Below are positions 45,915-56,544 of a stretch of DNA of 64,000 bases, in pieces. The translations under genes were made by a program, and so were the position numbers. The notes under the pieces are model-generated. The model was not told the DNA's origin. It ran no database searches and saw only the letters and a program-made list of their open reading frames with translations. Each line of letters begins with the position of its first letter. Position 1 is the first letter of the stretch. Origin of the DNA: Tragulus kanchil (Eukaryota > Chordata > Mammalia > Artiodactyla > Tragulidae). The DNA is taken from the NCBI GenBank assembly GCA_022376925.1, contig JAIOJX010000025.1, positions 188,604,801 through 188,668,800 on the forward strand, written 5' to 3'.

Positions 45915-48488
45915 GTGAGTCTGAGAGTGTCAAGAGGCGACAGCTGCTTCGCTGGGACAGCCGGCCCAGCCTCAGGGTCTGAGGGCCAGACCTTAACTCT
46001 GGGTCTGAAAGGTGGGGCTGGGGCTCCCGGACAGTGGGTGGCTTCGTGACAGTGTCCTCTCCTGACCGCCCGCATCACCTTGCATGTCCCCGTCACACCT
46101 TTGCATGCTCGCCCCAGCCTCTAACGCCGTGCATTCCTCTCTGGACGTCCCTGGGCCGTCCTGCTAACGGCGGGCCCTCCCTGGTGGCTGCCTGCCACCT
46201 GTCCTCGTGGGAGAGGCCAAGGAGGGGGCACAGGAGCCAGTGCGGTCAGGGCCCCTCGCTGGCCTCACTGCTCACACGGCCGTTCTTGCCTGGTGGCTTC
46301 TGTGGCTGGAGGCCACGGTCAGCCAGCCCAGCGAGACGCTCCCCTCCCCGGGGAGGTCGCTCTCTGGCTCTGATGTGGCCGGAAGCGCCAGCAGGGCCAA
46401 GGCTGTCCCCGTCGTGGCCCAGGGGAGCCGGGGATGCCCCAGGACACAGCATCGGCACAGGGGGCGTGCTGGCCAGGGCGCGGACCGCCTCCTTCACGGT
46501 GGAGCCCCTGTCTCAGGCCAGAGCCGCCCCTCGTGGTGGACCGAGAGGTCCGTGGAGCCCTGTGCCTGGGGGAGCCTCAGGAGGGACGGGCCAGCACAGA
46601 GCCCAGTGTCGCCCAGGAGGAGGAGGCAGCGCAGCCCCCTCCACCTGGGGCCACGCACCCACCAGGCGGGGAGGGAGGACCATGGGGCGGCTGGCCATCT
46701 GGTGGCAGTCAGGTGCCCGTCTCCCACAGAGTGGCCCACCGTGGAGGACGTGGCAGCTGGCTACGTGTTGAGTTTACTGTCAGTTTCAGTAAAGTTAATA
46801 AACATCTTAAATTCCTCTCAGCATTAGTTTCTCACAGGGTAGACGTTTGCAGGTAAAGCCCGTGTAATGGCCTCTGTGGGGTCCTCAGTGACTTGAAGAG
46901 TGTGACGCCGGCCCAGGACCAAGGCTGCGAGCACGTGCGCTGGGGCCCTGGGCCTGCCTGAGCGCAGGGCCAGAGCCGGGCCAGCTGCAGCTCAGAGCTG
47001 ATCGTTCGGCCACTGACCACCCTCCCCACTCCGATTCTCTCCCCTGCCGTCCTCTCCCCGCGACCTGGAAACGGGAAGCAGGACGGGGACGGGCAGCATC
47101 TCCTGACCCCTCAGCACAGACGCCCTTGGCCCGCCCGGGTCTGCGATCCCCGCCCTGACGACACTGAGTTCTCCCTCCAGCCCCGCCCCCGCCCGCTGTG
47201 GGCACCAGTGCAGAGCGGCCGAGCGGGCCAGCTCCTTCCTGGCCTCTGAGCAGAGCCAGAGTGGGCCGCCGTTGGGCACGGCCTCCTGGCTTGGTGCGGG
47301 TGTTCTTAAGTTGCGCCTCTGACTCGATCCAGGTGGGGACTCGAGCCCTTTCTCGGTTTGCTTTTGTTGGTCATGCTGGCACCCCGAGTCCCAGAGGCTG
47401 AGGGGCTCTCGGCGGGGCTGCCCCCTGCTGAAGCTCAGGGATGCCCGCCCAGCGGCCTCTTTCCCACCGTCCGTTTTGCTCACGGCCCTGTCCCCGCTGT
47501 GGCCGCGCCTGTCCTGCTGCATCTGAATCACAGAGGCCTGCACGCTGGTCTTCACCGTGGTGCCCCTTCCGAAGCAGCCCGCCCGCGCTGCAGGGTCACT
47601 GCCGGTCTCCTGTGAGCCCCGTGTCTCGGAGGCAGGGTCCCTTGTGCCGCTGGCCCACAGCCCCATCCCAGGCACCCACGGCTGCCCCCGGAGCTGGTGG
47701 CGTCTGCGTCTCGTTCTGGGCCCTGCCCCGAGACACGTGTTTGAGGTCAGCACTGGACTCACGGAGGAGTGGGAGGAGAGAGAGACGACCGTCATCTTGT
47801 CTCGCTGCCGTGACTGGGAGAGGGCTTTAGACGCGTTCAGACCCCCCGGCTTCGTCAGAGCCGGCGTCGCAGTCATTAGCTGACAGGGGCCGCACCCGCC
47901 TGCAGTGAGGACCACACGTCTGCCTGCGAGGGCCCTGGCTGAGGGCAGCAGGACTGAGGGCGGCAGCGCGGTCTGCGGCCTTTCTGGGACAGGGCCTCGA
48001 GAGCTGTGAGCACGTCTGCGGGGCGGCGCCGGGGTCCCCTGCATCACCCCTTCCACAGACTGCTGCTCCGGGTGGAGCCTGTGTCCACCAGCCGTCCTGA
48101 GGGTGGAGAGGGTGCTCCTCGTCTCGGGAGCGGGTCCTGATGGTCTGAGGACGCAGGAGGCTCCGGGAGGGCGCTGGGCCGTCTGCTCGCAGCCCGCCCT
48201 CACGAGGCGGCCGGGCCCGTGGGCGTGGGCCAGGCCAGCCTCCTTTCCACAGAAGGTTTCCTCCCTCCGTTTGGACCAGACCGGTGAGCCTCGGGAATGT
48301 GCCATCGCGTCTAAAGTCTGCACACCTGTGGGCAGAGTCTTGAGAGGGGGAGGGCCCGGGGACGTGCGCCTGACGTGGCCCTCAGCCAGCCCGCCAGCCC
48401 CAGTGTGCCATCACTCAGCTGTGCGCTGGCGGCACCAAGAAGAGGGGTGGGTGTCACCTGAAAGCATCCAGGGACGCAGAGCAGCTCT
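45915..48488. other. RNF212 intron 3, GC-rich, little recognisable
   Basis: About 2.6 kb of GC-rich sequence with no clear transposon. An open frame of 443 codons on the minus strand (46992-48323) has no recognisable domain and a composition expected from GC-rich DNA. A single AATAAA near 46797 has no matching exon that I can defend. Confidence 0.5.
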
Positions 48489-48605
48489 CTCGGGACCTGC
48501 CTGGCGGTCCAGAGGCTACGACTCCACGCAGGGGCCAAGGTTCTGTCCCTGGTCAGGGAGCTAGATCCCGCGTGCGATAATCGAAGATCCTGCATCCTGT
48601 AAAGG
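48489..48605 (+). mobile_element. CHR-type SINE, diverged
   Basis: CTCGGGACCTGCCTGGCGGT ... GGTTCTGTCCCTGGTCAGGG ... CGAAGATCCTGCATCCTG, in RNF212 intron 3. Confidence 0.8.
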
Positions 48606-49213
48606 TTGAAAACCCCATGGGCCACAGCTTAGACGTCACTCTCTTCCCTCAAGTGAGTCAGCAGCTCCCTGAGGTCGTCGGTGCTCCCGGGAGTGCAGGC
48701 TCTGTGCACCGCGGCAGAGGGCGGGGCTCCCAGCGAGAGGCCAGGGGAGGCGCTGGCGTCCGGTCGAGCCCTGGGCCTGCCTGGCGGGGGTCTCGCCCAG
48801 TGCGCTCCCAGGCGTGGGGGCCCGTCGGGGGCTGCTGTTAGGCACTGTCTGGCCGGGGGGCGACCCTGTGCTCCGGCGGCTGTTACCTGAGGAACAGCGC
48901 ATGGATATCGGCCCAGGTCGGCCACGTCTGACCCTGTGTCCTGAGTGCCACTGACGGCGCGTGGAAGGGGGGCAGACTGGCCGTCACCCCACGTGGTCCC
49001 CAGAGGCAGCCGCAGCCCCCACCACCTCTGGAGGGCGCTCACCCGGCCCCAGCTGCCCACTCAGCCCGGGCGGGCCAGCGTCCGCTCTGACCGTTGGGCG
49101 GTCGTGGGGCCGAGGCTGGGGAAGCACCGGGGCTGCGGGAGGGCGCCTCCCTACCCTGCCTCTGCGGCTGCTGCCGCGTGCACGTCAGCAGCAGATGCAC
49201 ATTGTCGTTTCAG

Positions 49214-49270
49214 GTCTCAGAATTTCAAGAGAAGCACAGGAGGAGGCTGTTAGCCTTCTATGGAGAAAAG
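49214..49270 (+). CDS. RNF212: RNF212 exon 4: coiled-coil start
   Basis: The exon is 57 nt (19 codons, phase 0), with acceptor CGTTTCAG and donor GTAACT. The peptide VSEFQEKHRRRLLAFYGEK is the start of the coiled-coil conserved in the family. It is single copy. Confidence 0.95.
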
Positions 49271-49956
49271 GTAACTCCAGGCGGCGGGCCACGGGGAGTG
49301 GCCGCATCCCCCCTCCCCAGTGTGGGCCACTGGTGACATCCACCTGCAGACCCTCAGCCCTTCCCACAGCTGCTTTGCGAGGGCAGCCACACAGCCGCCC
49401 GGGGCCCCAACGGTGGTCTCAGCTCCGCCCATCGTTACCCCAAAGCCTATTTGGTACTTTTTCATAAACGAGGTGGAGTTGCTCTGGCTGATCTTCATAT
49501 AAGGAGGTTTAGTGCCCATTTGCTTGCCCCCAAAGCATCCTCCTCACTTGGTTCCTTCACTCAAAGAAGGAAAATAAAGCTTTTGTGAAAACATTGATAT
49601 GGAGCTTCAGCTGTGACCGGGGTGAAGCCTTCTATTGGGACACGTGGATGGACAGAGGAGCCGGGGAGGCCAGTGGAGGGCCAGACAGGCGCTCTGTCGG
49701 GGCAGGTGCGTGGTGGGCAGGTGGCCAGGGCTGCGTGGGCTGGGCTGGGCTTCGCCCTTCCCGGAGAGGCTCCTAGAGCCTGTGTCCCGCACACCTGATC
49801 ACCCAGGCTTGGTTCAGATTCGCTCATAATAAGCGTGAGGGCCACGGCCACACCCCTTGCATTCTGGTTCTTGGTTAAAGAAATTGGGATCTACGTGTTA
49901 CCTCGAAAGTGTCACCCGACCTGTGTGCTAACTGGAAGTCATTCAATCGTGTTTAG

Positions 49957-50015
49957 ATCTCTCAGTTGGAGGAGTCCCTCAGGAAGTCAGCGCTGCGGGT
50001 GGACCAGCTGCAGAG
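49957..50015 (+). CDS. RNF212: RNF212 exon 5: coiled-coil (first of two identical copies)
   Basis: The exon is 59 nt, acceptor GTGTTTAG and donor GTGATC. It encodes ISQLEESLRKSALRVDQLQ plus two bases of a split Ser, continuing the coiled-coil. An identical exon with both splice sites stands at 51132-51190. Because 59 is not a multiple of three, inclusion of both copies would shift the frame, which argues that only one is real. Confidence 0.92.
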
Positions 50016-51131
50016 GTGATCCTGGGGCCCGCGGGAGGCGGGAGGTGGGGGCCTCACGGGCACTTGTTTCCCAGGCCTGATGTCTTCAAACCCACCTGTT
50101 GCCCTTGGGCTCCAGGTGCGGGTTTTGGTGCAGGGAGCCCTAGGCCAGGTCCACCAGCGGACCACTCCGCTCCACCTGTACTGATGTGGCCTGCGTCGCC
50201 CTCCAGCAGGGACCCCACGCGCCCCACCCAAGCTAGCACCCACGCCCCAGACCATGCCTGCCCGGGTCTGCCCCACGCCACACCCGGCGGTGTCACTGCC
50301 ACTGGCTCTGTTTTGGGCAAGCCCGGGGGCCGTGGACGCTCATCCACCCCACACGCCCAGCTCCCGGTTTGTCTCGTGAAGTCACCTGGAAGCAGGTGCG
50401 AGTGTCCTCGGGGAGCTGGGCCCAGCGCTGCCCGTCTGCCTGGGTCACCCAGCAGGCCTCGATGGAGCCGACGGCTCTGGGGACTCAGCGGAAGCGCCCC
50501 GAGGGGTGGGACCCCGAGGCGGTAGCGCGTGGAGCCCGGCGTGTGCAGGCTCCTAAGGCTGAGGAGGGGGCCGGTCTGTTTCTTTTTTCCCTGTTGGAAA
50601 GAATTATCTGGAAGTAAAGGCTTACGGCCCAATTACTGCCTTTTCTCTTCTGCTTAGTCTGGGGCTGGATCTTCATATAAGGAGGTTTAGTGCCCATTTG
50701 CTTGCCCCAAAGCATCCTCCTCACTTGGTTCCTTCACTCAAAGAAGGAAAATAAAGCTTTGTGAAAACATTGATATGGAGCTTCAGCTGTGACCGGGTGA
50801 AGCCTTCTATTGGGACACGTGGATGGACAGAGGAGCCGGGGAGGCCAGTGGAGGGCCAGACAGGCGCTCTGTCGGGGCAGGTGCGTGGTGGGCAGGTGGC
50901 CAGGGCTGCGTGGGCTGGGCTGGGCTTCGCCCTTCCCGGAGAGGCTCCTAGAGCCTGTGTCCCGCACACCTGATCACCCAGGCTTGGTTCAGATTCGCTC
51001 ATAATAAGCGTGAGGGCCACGGCCACACCCCTTGCATTCTGGTTCTTGGTTAAAGAAATTGGGATCTACGTGTTACCTCGAAAGTGTCACCCGACCTGTG
51101 TGCTAACTGGAAGTCATTCAATCGTGTTTAG

Positions 51132-51190
51132 ATCTCTCAGTTGGAGGAGTCCCTCAGGAAGTCAGCGCTGCGGGTGGACCAGCTGCAGAG
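51132..51190 (+). pseudogene. Duplicate copy of RNF212 exon 5
   Basis: This is an exact repeat of the 59 nt exon at 49957-50015 with the same acceptor and donor, inside the second copy of a 1.17 kb duplicated block. Either copy could be the true one. Using both would frameshift the transcript, so I treat the pair as one real exon duplicated in the assembly. Confidence 0.8.
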
Positions 51191-51832
51191 GTGATCCTGG
51201 GGCCCGCGGGAGGCGGGAGGTGGGGGCCTCACGGGCACTTGTTTCCCAGGCCTGATGTCTTCAAACCCACCTGTTGCCCTTGGGCTCCAGGTGCGGGTTT
51301 TGGTGCAGGGAGCCCTAGGCCAGGTCCACCAGCGGACCACTCCGCTCCACCTGTACTGATGTGGCCTGCGTCGCCCTCCAGCAGGGACCCCACGCGCCCC
51401 ACCCAAGCTAGCACCCACGCCCCAGACCATGCCTGCCCGGGTCTGCCCCACGCCACACCCGGCGGTGTCACTGCCACTGGCTCTGTTTTGGGCAAGCCCG
51501 GGGGCCGTGGACGCTCATCCACCCCACACGCCCAGCTCCCGGTTTGTCTCGTGAAGTCACCTGGAAGCAGGTGCGAGTGTCCTCGGGGAGCTGGGCCCAG
51601 CGCTGCCCGTCTGCCTGGGTCACCCAGCAGGCCTCGATGGAGCCGACGGCTCTGGGGACTCAGCGGAAGCGCCCCGAGGGGTGGGACCCCGAGGCGGTAG
51701 CGCGTGGAGCCCGGCGTGTGCAGGCTCCTAAGGCTGAGGAGGGGGCCGGTCTGTTTCTTTTTTCCCTGTTGGAAAGAATTATCTGGAAGTAAAGGCTTAC
51801 GGCCCAATTACTGCCTTTTCTCTTCTGCTTAG

Positions 51833-51885
51833 TCTGAGGGCGTCACAGCACACGGCTTCCAGCGCACTGACAGCTGCCGCTTCAA
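51833..51885 (+). CDS. RNF212: RNF212 exon 6
   Basis: The exon is 53 nt, acceptor CTGCTTAG and donor GTAAGT. It completes the split Ser and adds LRASQHTASSALTAAAS plus one base. It aligns in length and pattern with the Ser/Thr-rich segment after the coiled-coil in human RNF212, though more diverged. Confidence 0.85.
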
Positions 51886-51964
51886 GTAAGTAAAGCGATG
51901 GCTGAGAGAGGAGGGCGGCCAGCGCTGGGCGCTCCCACGGCTGAGCCCGGGTCTCTCGTCACAG

Positions 51965-52025
51965 CTCCGTCAGCAAGGCCGAGTGGGCCTCTGTTCCTGC
52001 CCCCCGACTCGTCAGCCTCTGAAAG
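51965..52025 (+). CDS. RNF212: RNF212 exon 7
   Basis: The exon is 61 nt, acceptor CGTCACAG and donor GTGTGC. It completes a Thr codon and encodes PSARPSGPLFLPPDSSASE plus two bases of the next Arg. The LPP..SSA.(D/E)R pattern matches the human segment. Intron 6 is only 79 bp. Confidence 0.85.
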
Positions 52026-52289
52026 GTGTGCCCCCTCGGACCCCAGCCCCACGCGGGCACTGAGTGCAGGTGTCCGCAGCCAGAGGGGCGGGGGGCGCGT
52101 GCCTGCTCTGGGACGGGGGACGTGGGCCAGTGACGCTGCGGGGACAGGACCCACCTGGTGGAGCTTTTCCTTGGAAGTTTGCAGTTGGGCTCACGGCAGC
52201 AGCCCAGCCTGGCTGCAACCTGTCCCCCGAGCTCCAGGAAACAGGGAGTGAGGGCCCCCTCCCTCCTGCCGTGCCCACCAGCGGGAAGG

Positions 52290-52411
52290 CCCGGCCACGT
52301 CCCCACCAGCCTCAGGCAGATGAATGGGGAGATAGTGTGGGTGGGCACTGCCCGGCCACGTCCGCACCAGCCTCAGGCAGATGAATGGGGAGATAGTGTG
52401 GGTGGGCACTG
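52290..52411. repeat. 61 bp tandem duplication
   Basis: A 61 bp unit starting CCCGGCCACGTCC at 52290 recurs at 52351 with one C/G change. It lies in RNF212 intron 7 and is far shorter than the 1.1 kb blocks. It may be a true minisatellite or a small assembly error. Confidence 0.9.
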
Positions 52412-52786
52412 CGTGCGCGGAACGCGTGAGCCTCGCAGCAGGGTGGACAGAGGTCGTGGTCCCGCCCCCAGACATCCTGCAGGAGGTGGCAGAGCCAGCG
52501 GCGGTGGCCAGAGGTGGCACGGGCAGCGAGGAGAGCCCCGAGCGGACATTCCGGGGCTGGGCAGCAGGAGGGCGGACGGGAGGCTGGTCCCGACCACACA
52601 GGGGGCTTCTGTGTCGGTGGGCACGTGTGTGTCTGGGCGGGCCGTGGTCGCAGTGCTCGGGCAGTGCTGAGCAGCTGGAGGGAGGGCCCGCGGGGCCTCG
52701 CGTGTGCATGTCCGTGTGTGTGCGTGCGTGTTCTGTGACTTCGACACGACCAGGCTCCTGACCCCATCTCCCTGTGTGTGTACCAG

Positions 52787-52832
52787 GCTGGAGTCCATGG
52801 AGGTGGACCGCACGCCCTCCCCGAGGAGAAAG
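52787..52832 (+). CDS. RNF212: RNF212 exon 8
   Basis: The exon is 46 nt, acceptor TGTACCAG and donor GTGAGC. It completes Arg and encodes LESMEVDRTPSPRRK. The LESMEVD and SPSP-like motifs are diagnostic for RNF212. Most of it, with the donor, recurs at 53971-54013. Confidence 0.93.
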
Positions 52833-55148
52833 GTGAGCGCGCTGCTGTCCCGTGTGTGGTCCAGGCGCTGTTCGCGGCCCACAGCGCGTGCACCTGGACG
52901 GCCGGTCACCAGGCGGCCCCGAGGAGGGGCCCCGGGGCAGGCCGCGGTGCAGCCTGGGGCGACTGGGTGCTGGTGGGGGGCTGGGCGGCCCTCCCCCCGT
53001 TTGCCCCGCGACCTCGCAGCGCCGCCCGTTCCCGGTGCTGCCGTGCCCGCACGGTCCTCAGCCTGGGTCCGGTGCCCGCCGGGCCCTCTGCGTCTTTGAG
53101 CTTCCTGTTGCGCCTGTCCCTGGGCGCTCCTGTGAGTGGAGGCGCAGCCCTGTGCGGGGCGACGATGCTCCGGCTCCGCCCGACAGGAGCAGCTCCTTCC
53201 CCTCCGTGACGCCGAGCTTTCCGGGCTGGCTGGTGCTGGACACACGGGGCGCCCGGTGTAGGGACGGGCCAGAGCTGGGTGGCCCGGGGCGGGGCGGGCG
53301 GCCGAGCAGGAGGGCGGCTCTGAGCGCCCCAGAGACAGAGCAGCCGCAGGGAGGGCCGTGCGGTCAGGCCTGCCCACAGGGGGCCCCACGGGCGTCACGA
53401 CGGGTTGGAGGTGGGGAGGGGGCGGGCAGGGTGGCGGCAGCAGGAGTCCCTCGGAGCCAGCCCCGCGCCTCCACAGACGCACAGGCAAGGTGCTCGCCTG
53501 CGGTGGGTCAGCTGGGCTGCAGGCAGAGGCAGGGAGGCCACTCCTGGGGTGGGCGCCAGTCTGCTGGGCCGCGCAGCGCCACGCGCAGAGTGTCGGGGAT
53601 CCCTCCGAGGCTGAAGTCGCGCCGGCAGAGGTGGGGCCGGGGCGGGGCCTGGGCCGCTGGCTCAGCTGACCGAGAAGCTGTGTGAGACGGAGCAGAGACG
53701 CTGAGGCCGGCACGGGAGCCGGGCAGAGAGGCCCGAGGGGCCACAGGGCGCGGGGTGGGGTGCTGGCCGTGGGCAGCAGGAGTCGTGCCAGGCCCAGGCT
53801 CTTGGCACCGACCAGGGGTGTGCCCCCACCGCAGGGGCTCTGGGGCAGAGTGGCCAGGATGGGGCACCACCTGGCGGGTGCCTGGTGTGGAGCAGGCCTG
53901 CCCTCGCCACTGCCCGCATCGATCAGCATCTGGATCTCAAGGCAGCAAGATGCTCCCGCAGTGAGGCTGGGGAGTCCATGGAGGTGGACCGCACGCCCTC
54001 CCCGAGGAGAAAGGTGAGCGCGCTGCTGTCCCGTGTGTGGTCCAGGCGCTGTTCGCGGCCCACAGCGCGTGCACCTGGACGGCCGGTCACCAGGCGGCCC
54101 CGAGGAGGGGCCCCGGGGCAGGCCGCGGTGCAGCCTGGGGCGACTGGGTGCTGGTGGGGGGCTGGGCGGCCCTCCCCCCGTTTGCCCCGCGACCTCGCAG
54201 CGCCGCCCGTTCCCGGTGCTGCCGTGCCCGCACGGTCCTCAGCCTGGGTCCGGTGCCCGCCGGGCCCTCTGCGTCTTTGAGCTTCCTGTTGCGCCTGTCC
54301 CTGGGCGCTCCTGTGAGTGGAGGCGCAGCCCTGTGCGGGGCGACGATGCTCCGGCTCCGCCCGACAGGAGCAGCTCCTTCCCCTCCGTGACGCCGAGCTT
54401 TCCGGGCTGGCTGGTGCTGGACACACGGGGCGCCCGGTGTAGGGACGGGCCAGAGCTGGGTGGCCCGGGGCGGGGCGGGCGGCCGAGCAGGAGGGCGGCT
54501 CTGAGCGCCCCAGAGACAGAGCAGCCGCAGGGAGGGCCGTGCGGTCAGGCCTGCCCACAGGGGGCCCCACGGGCGTCACGACGGGTTGGAGGTGGGGAGG
54601 GGGCGGGCAGGGTGGCGGCAGCAGGAGTCCCTCGGAGCCAGCCCCGCGCCTCCACAGACGCACAGGCAAGGTGCTCGCCTGCGGTGGGTCAGCTGGGCTG
54701 CAGGCAGAGGCAGGGAGGCCACTCCTGGGGTGGGCGCCAGTCTGCTGGGCCGCGCAGCGCCACGCGCAGAGTGTCGGGGATCCCTCCGAGGCTGAAGTCG
54801 CGCCGGCAGAGGTGGGGCCGGGGCGGGGCCTGGGCCGCTGGCTCAGCTGACCGAGAAGCTGTGTGAGACGGAGCAGAGACGCTGAGGCCGGCACGGGAGC
54901 CGGGCAGAGAGGCCCGAGGGGCCACAGGGCGCGGGGTGGGGTGCTGGCCGTGGGCAGCAGGAGTCGTGCCAGGCCCAGGCTCTTGGCACCGACCAGGGGT
55001 GTGCCCCCACCGCAGGGGCTCTGGGGCAGAGTGGCCAGGATGGGGCACCACCTGGCGGGTGCCTGGTGTGGAGCAGGCCTGCCCTCGCCACTGCCCGCAT
55101 CGATCAGCATCTGGATCTCAAGGCAGCAAGATGCTCCCGCAGTGAGGC
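52790..55148. repeat. 1.18 kb direct duplication 15, carrying RNF212 exon 8
   Basis: 52790-53967 repeats at 53971-55148 (offset 1181), practically identical. The joint falls within exon 8, removing the acceptor from the second copy. Confidence 0.95.
53971..54013 (+). pseudogene. Duplicate, 5'-broken copy of RNF212 exon 8
   Basis: The bases from GGAGTCC to the GTGAGC donor repeat exon 8, but the acceptor TGTACCAG and polypyrimidine tract are replaced by the end of the preceding duplicated block. It lacks a proper 3' splice site and is an unlikely exon. Confidence 0.85.
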
Positions 55149-55438
55149 ATGCTCAGGATTTTAAAATTCCTGATGTCGGCCCAGAGCTTTGTTTACTTTT
55201 CCTCTTGTGAGACTCTCAGAAGTCACCCTGTGTGGCCTCCATCCCTCACCACCTGGACCCCACGGGTGGCGGGGGACAGAACAACCTGCACCCCCCTGCC
55301 GGCTGCGTTCCCGCAAAGAGCAGTCCCAGGAATCCATCAGGCAGTGAGACCGAGGCTCTGTGTTCTCAACAAACACAGCGGAGCCCCTGCTCCTGAGAGA
55401 CGGTCTCGAGTGTCACGGCCGTTCTCTCTGTCACGCAG

Positions 55439-55502
55439 CCTGAGGTCGCTGCTGGCCGGACGAGGATCTCCCTGCTCAGCCCACCTCGGGACGGACGCAT
55501 GG
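55439..55502 (+). CDS. RNF212: RNF212 exon 9
   Basis: The exon is 64 nt, acceptor TCACGCAG and donor GTGAGT. It encodes PEVAAGRTRISLLSPPRDG, then RM and one base of Gly. The AAG.(A/T)RIS..SPP.DGRMG pattern matches RNF212. It is single copy. Confidence 0.92.
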
Positions 55503-55819
55503 GTGAGTGGAGACGCCCTCCCTCTCTTGGGCCGCACACACAGTAGGACCTACCCTTCCCCAGAATGGACCGCTCCTGTGCGGCCCACGGACCTGGCCCC
55601 GGGCAGCCGGCCCTGGTGTCCTGTCTCCTCGGCTGTGCCCGGAAATCTTGGTCCCACTCTGCTTCCTGGTGGCCGCTGCGGGAGTGGCCGCGGGGTGAGT
55701 GCCTGGGCCCTTCCTGGGGCTCAGCGTGAGCCCCCGGCTCCCGCCTGTCCTCTGTCCGAATCTGTCCCCAGAAGTTCCCTCGTGTTGTCATGGAAACGTG
55801 TACACGCGAGATGAGTGCT

Positions 55820-55891
55820 CACTCATCTTCACCTTCATTTCTCACCGCCGCTGCCCACTCGTCTTCACCTTCATTTCTCACCGCCGCTGCC
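55820..55891. repeat. 36 bp tandem repeat, two units
   Basis: The 36 bp unit beginning CACTC(A/G)TCTTCACC occurs at 55820-55855 and 55856-55891 with one A/G change. It is an ordinary short tandem repeat in RNF212 intron 9. Confidence 0.9.
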
Positions 55892-56544
55892 TGCGTCTCC
55901 CTCCTTACCTTCCTGCTCTTCCTCGCTGAGGTTGAGGTCCTGATAGTTGCCTCCGAGGTGCAGGCTTTCTGCGCCTGATCTGTCAGGGCATGGCGATGCC
56001 CTCCTTGCCCCTGAGCCCCTGGCTGGGACTTGATTTCGTTCTGCCCGCCCCTCCCGCTCCGTGGGCGCTCCCCTCCTCCGCTCACAGGCCACCTTCTGTC
56101 TCCCTGCCCTGCCCTCCCCTGGGGTCTCCTGGACCCTCTCCTGGCCTCCTGCCCACCTGTGGCCTCCTGGGCGGCTGTGTCCAGCTCCTGTTCTGTGGAC
56201 ACAGCGCCCCTCCTGCCCCTGTGGAGCCTTCTCTCCCTCGTCCTCAGGAAGCCCGCCTGCTTCCTGCCGGCCCATTCCCTTGGTGATGGAGGCAGCCTTT
56301 CTCCTGGGTGCTGGGGCGTCCCGGAGGCCCAGCCTTTGCACTGCCCTCTGGGGTGGGTTTCACGTCAGCCTCTGCAGGCCCAAGGCAGAGTCCAGCGCTG
56401 GGAGCATCTTTCTCTAAGGAGCCCTGGGCCGGGGCAGGGCACATGCTGCCGCAGCAGGGCCTGTTGTCCATCTGCTCCATCAGCATCTTGGAAGAACCTG
56501 TAGCAGCGAAGGACATGTAAATGCATACGTGAGACACGCAGCGT

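Larger units (their letters stand above)
49490..51837. repeat. 1.17 kb direct duplication 14, carrying RNF212 exon 5
   Basis: 49490-50662 repeats at 50668-51837 (offset 1178 falling to 1175). The copies differ by single bases in C, T and G runs near 49530, 49583 and 49620. Confidence 0.95.

Noticed and set aside
46992..48323. 443-codon minus-strand open frame
   Set aside because: It lies in GC-rich RNF212 intron 3, with no recognisable domain, signal or homologue and low-complexity composition.
52373..53929. 518-codon minus-strand open frame (and 395-codon relative at 53923-55110)
   Set aside because: It is rich in Pro/Ala/Arg in GC-rich intron DNA, antisense to RNF212, crosses an artefactual duplication joint, and shows no known domain. 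Composition explains its length.
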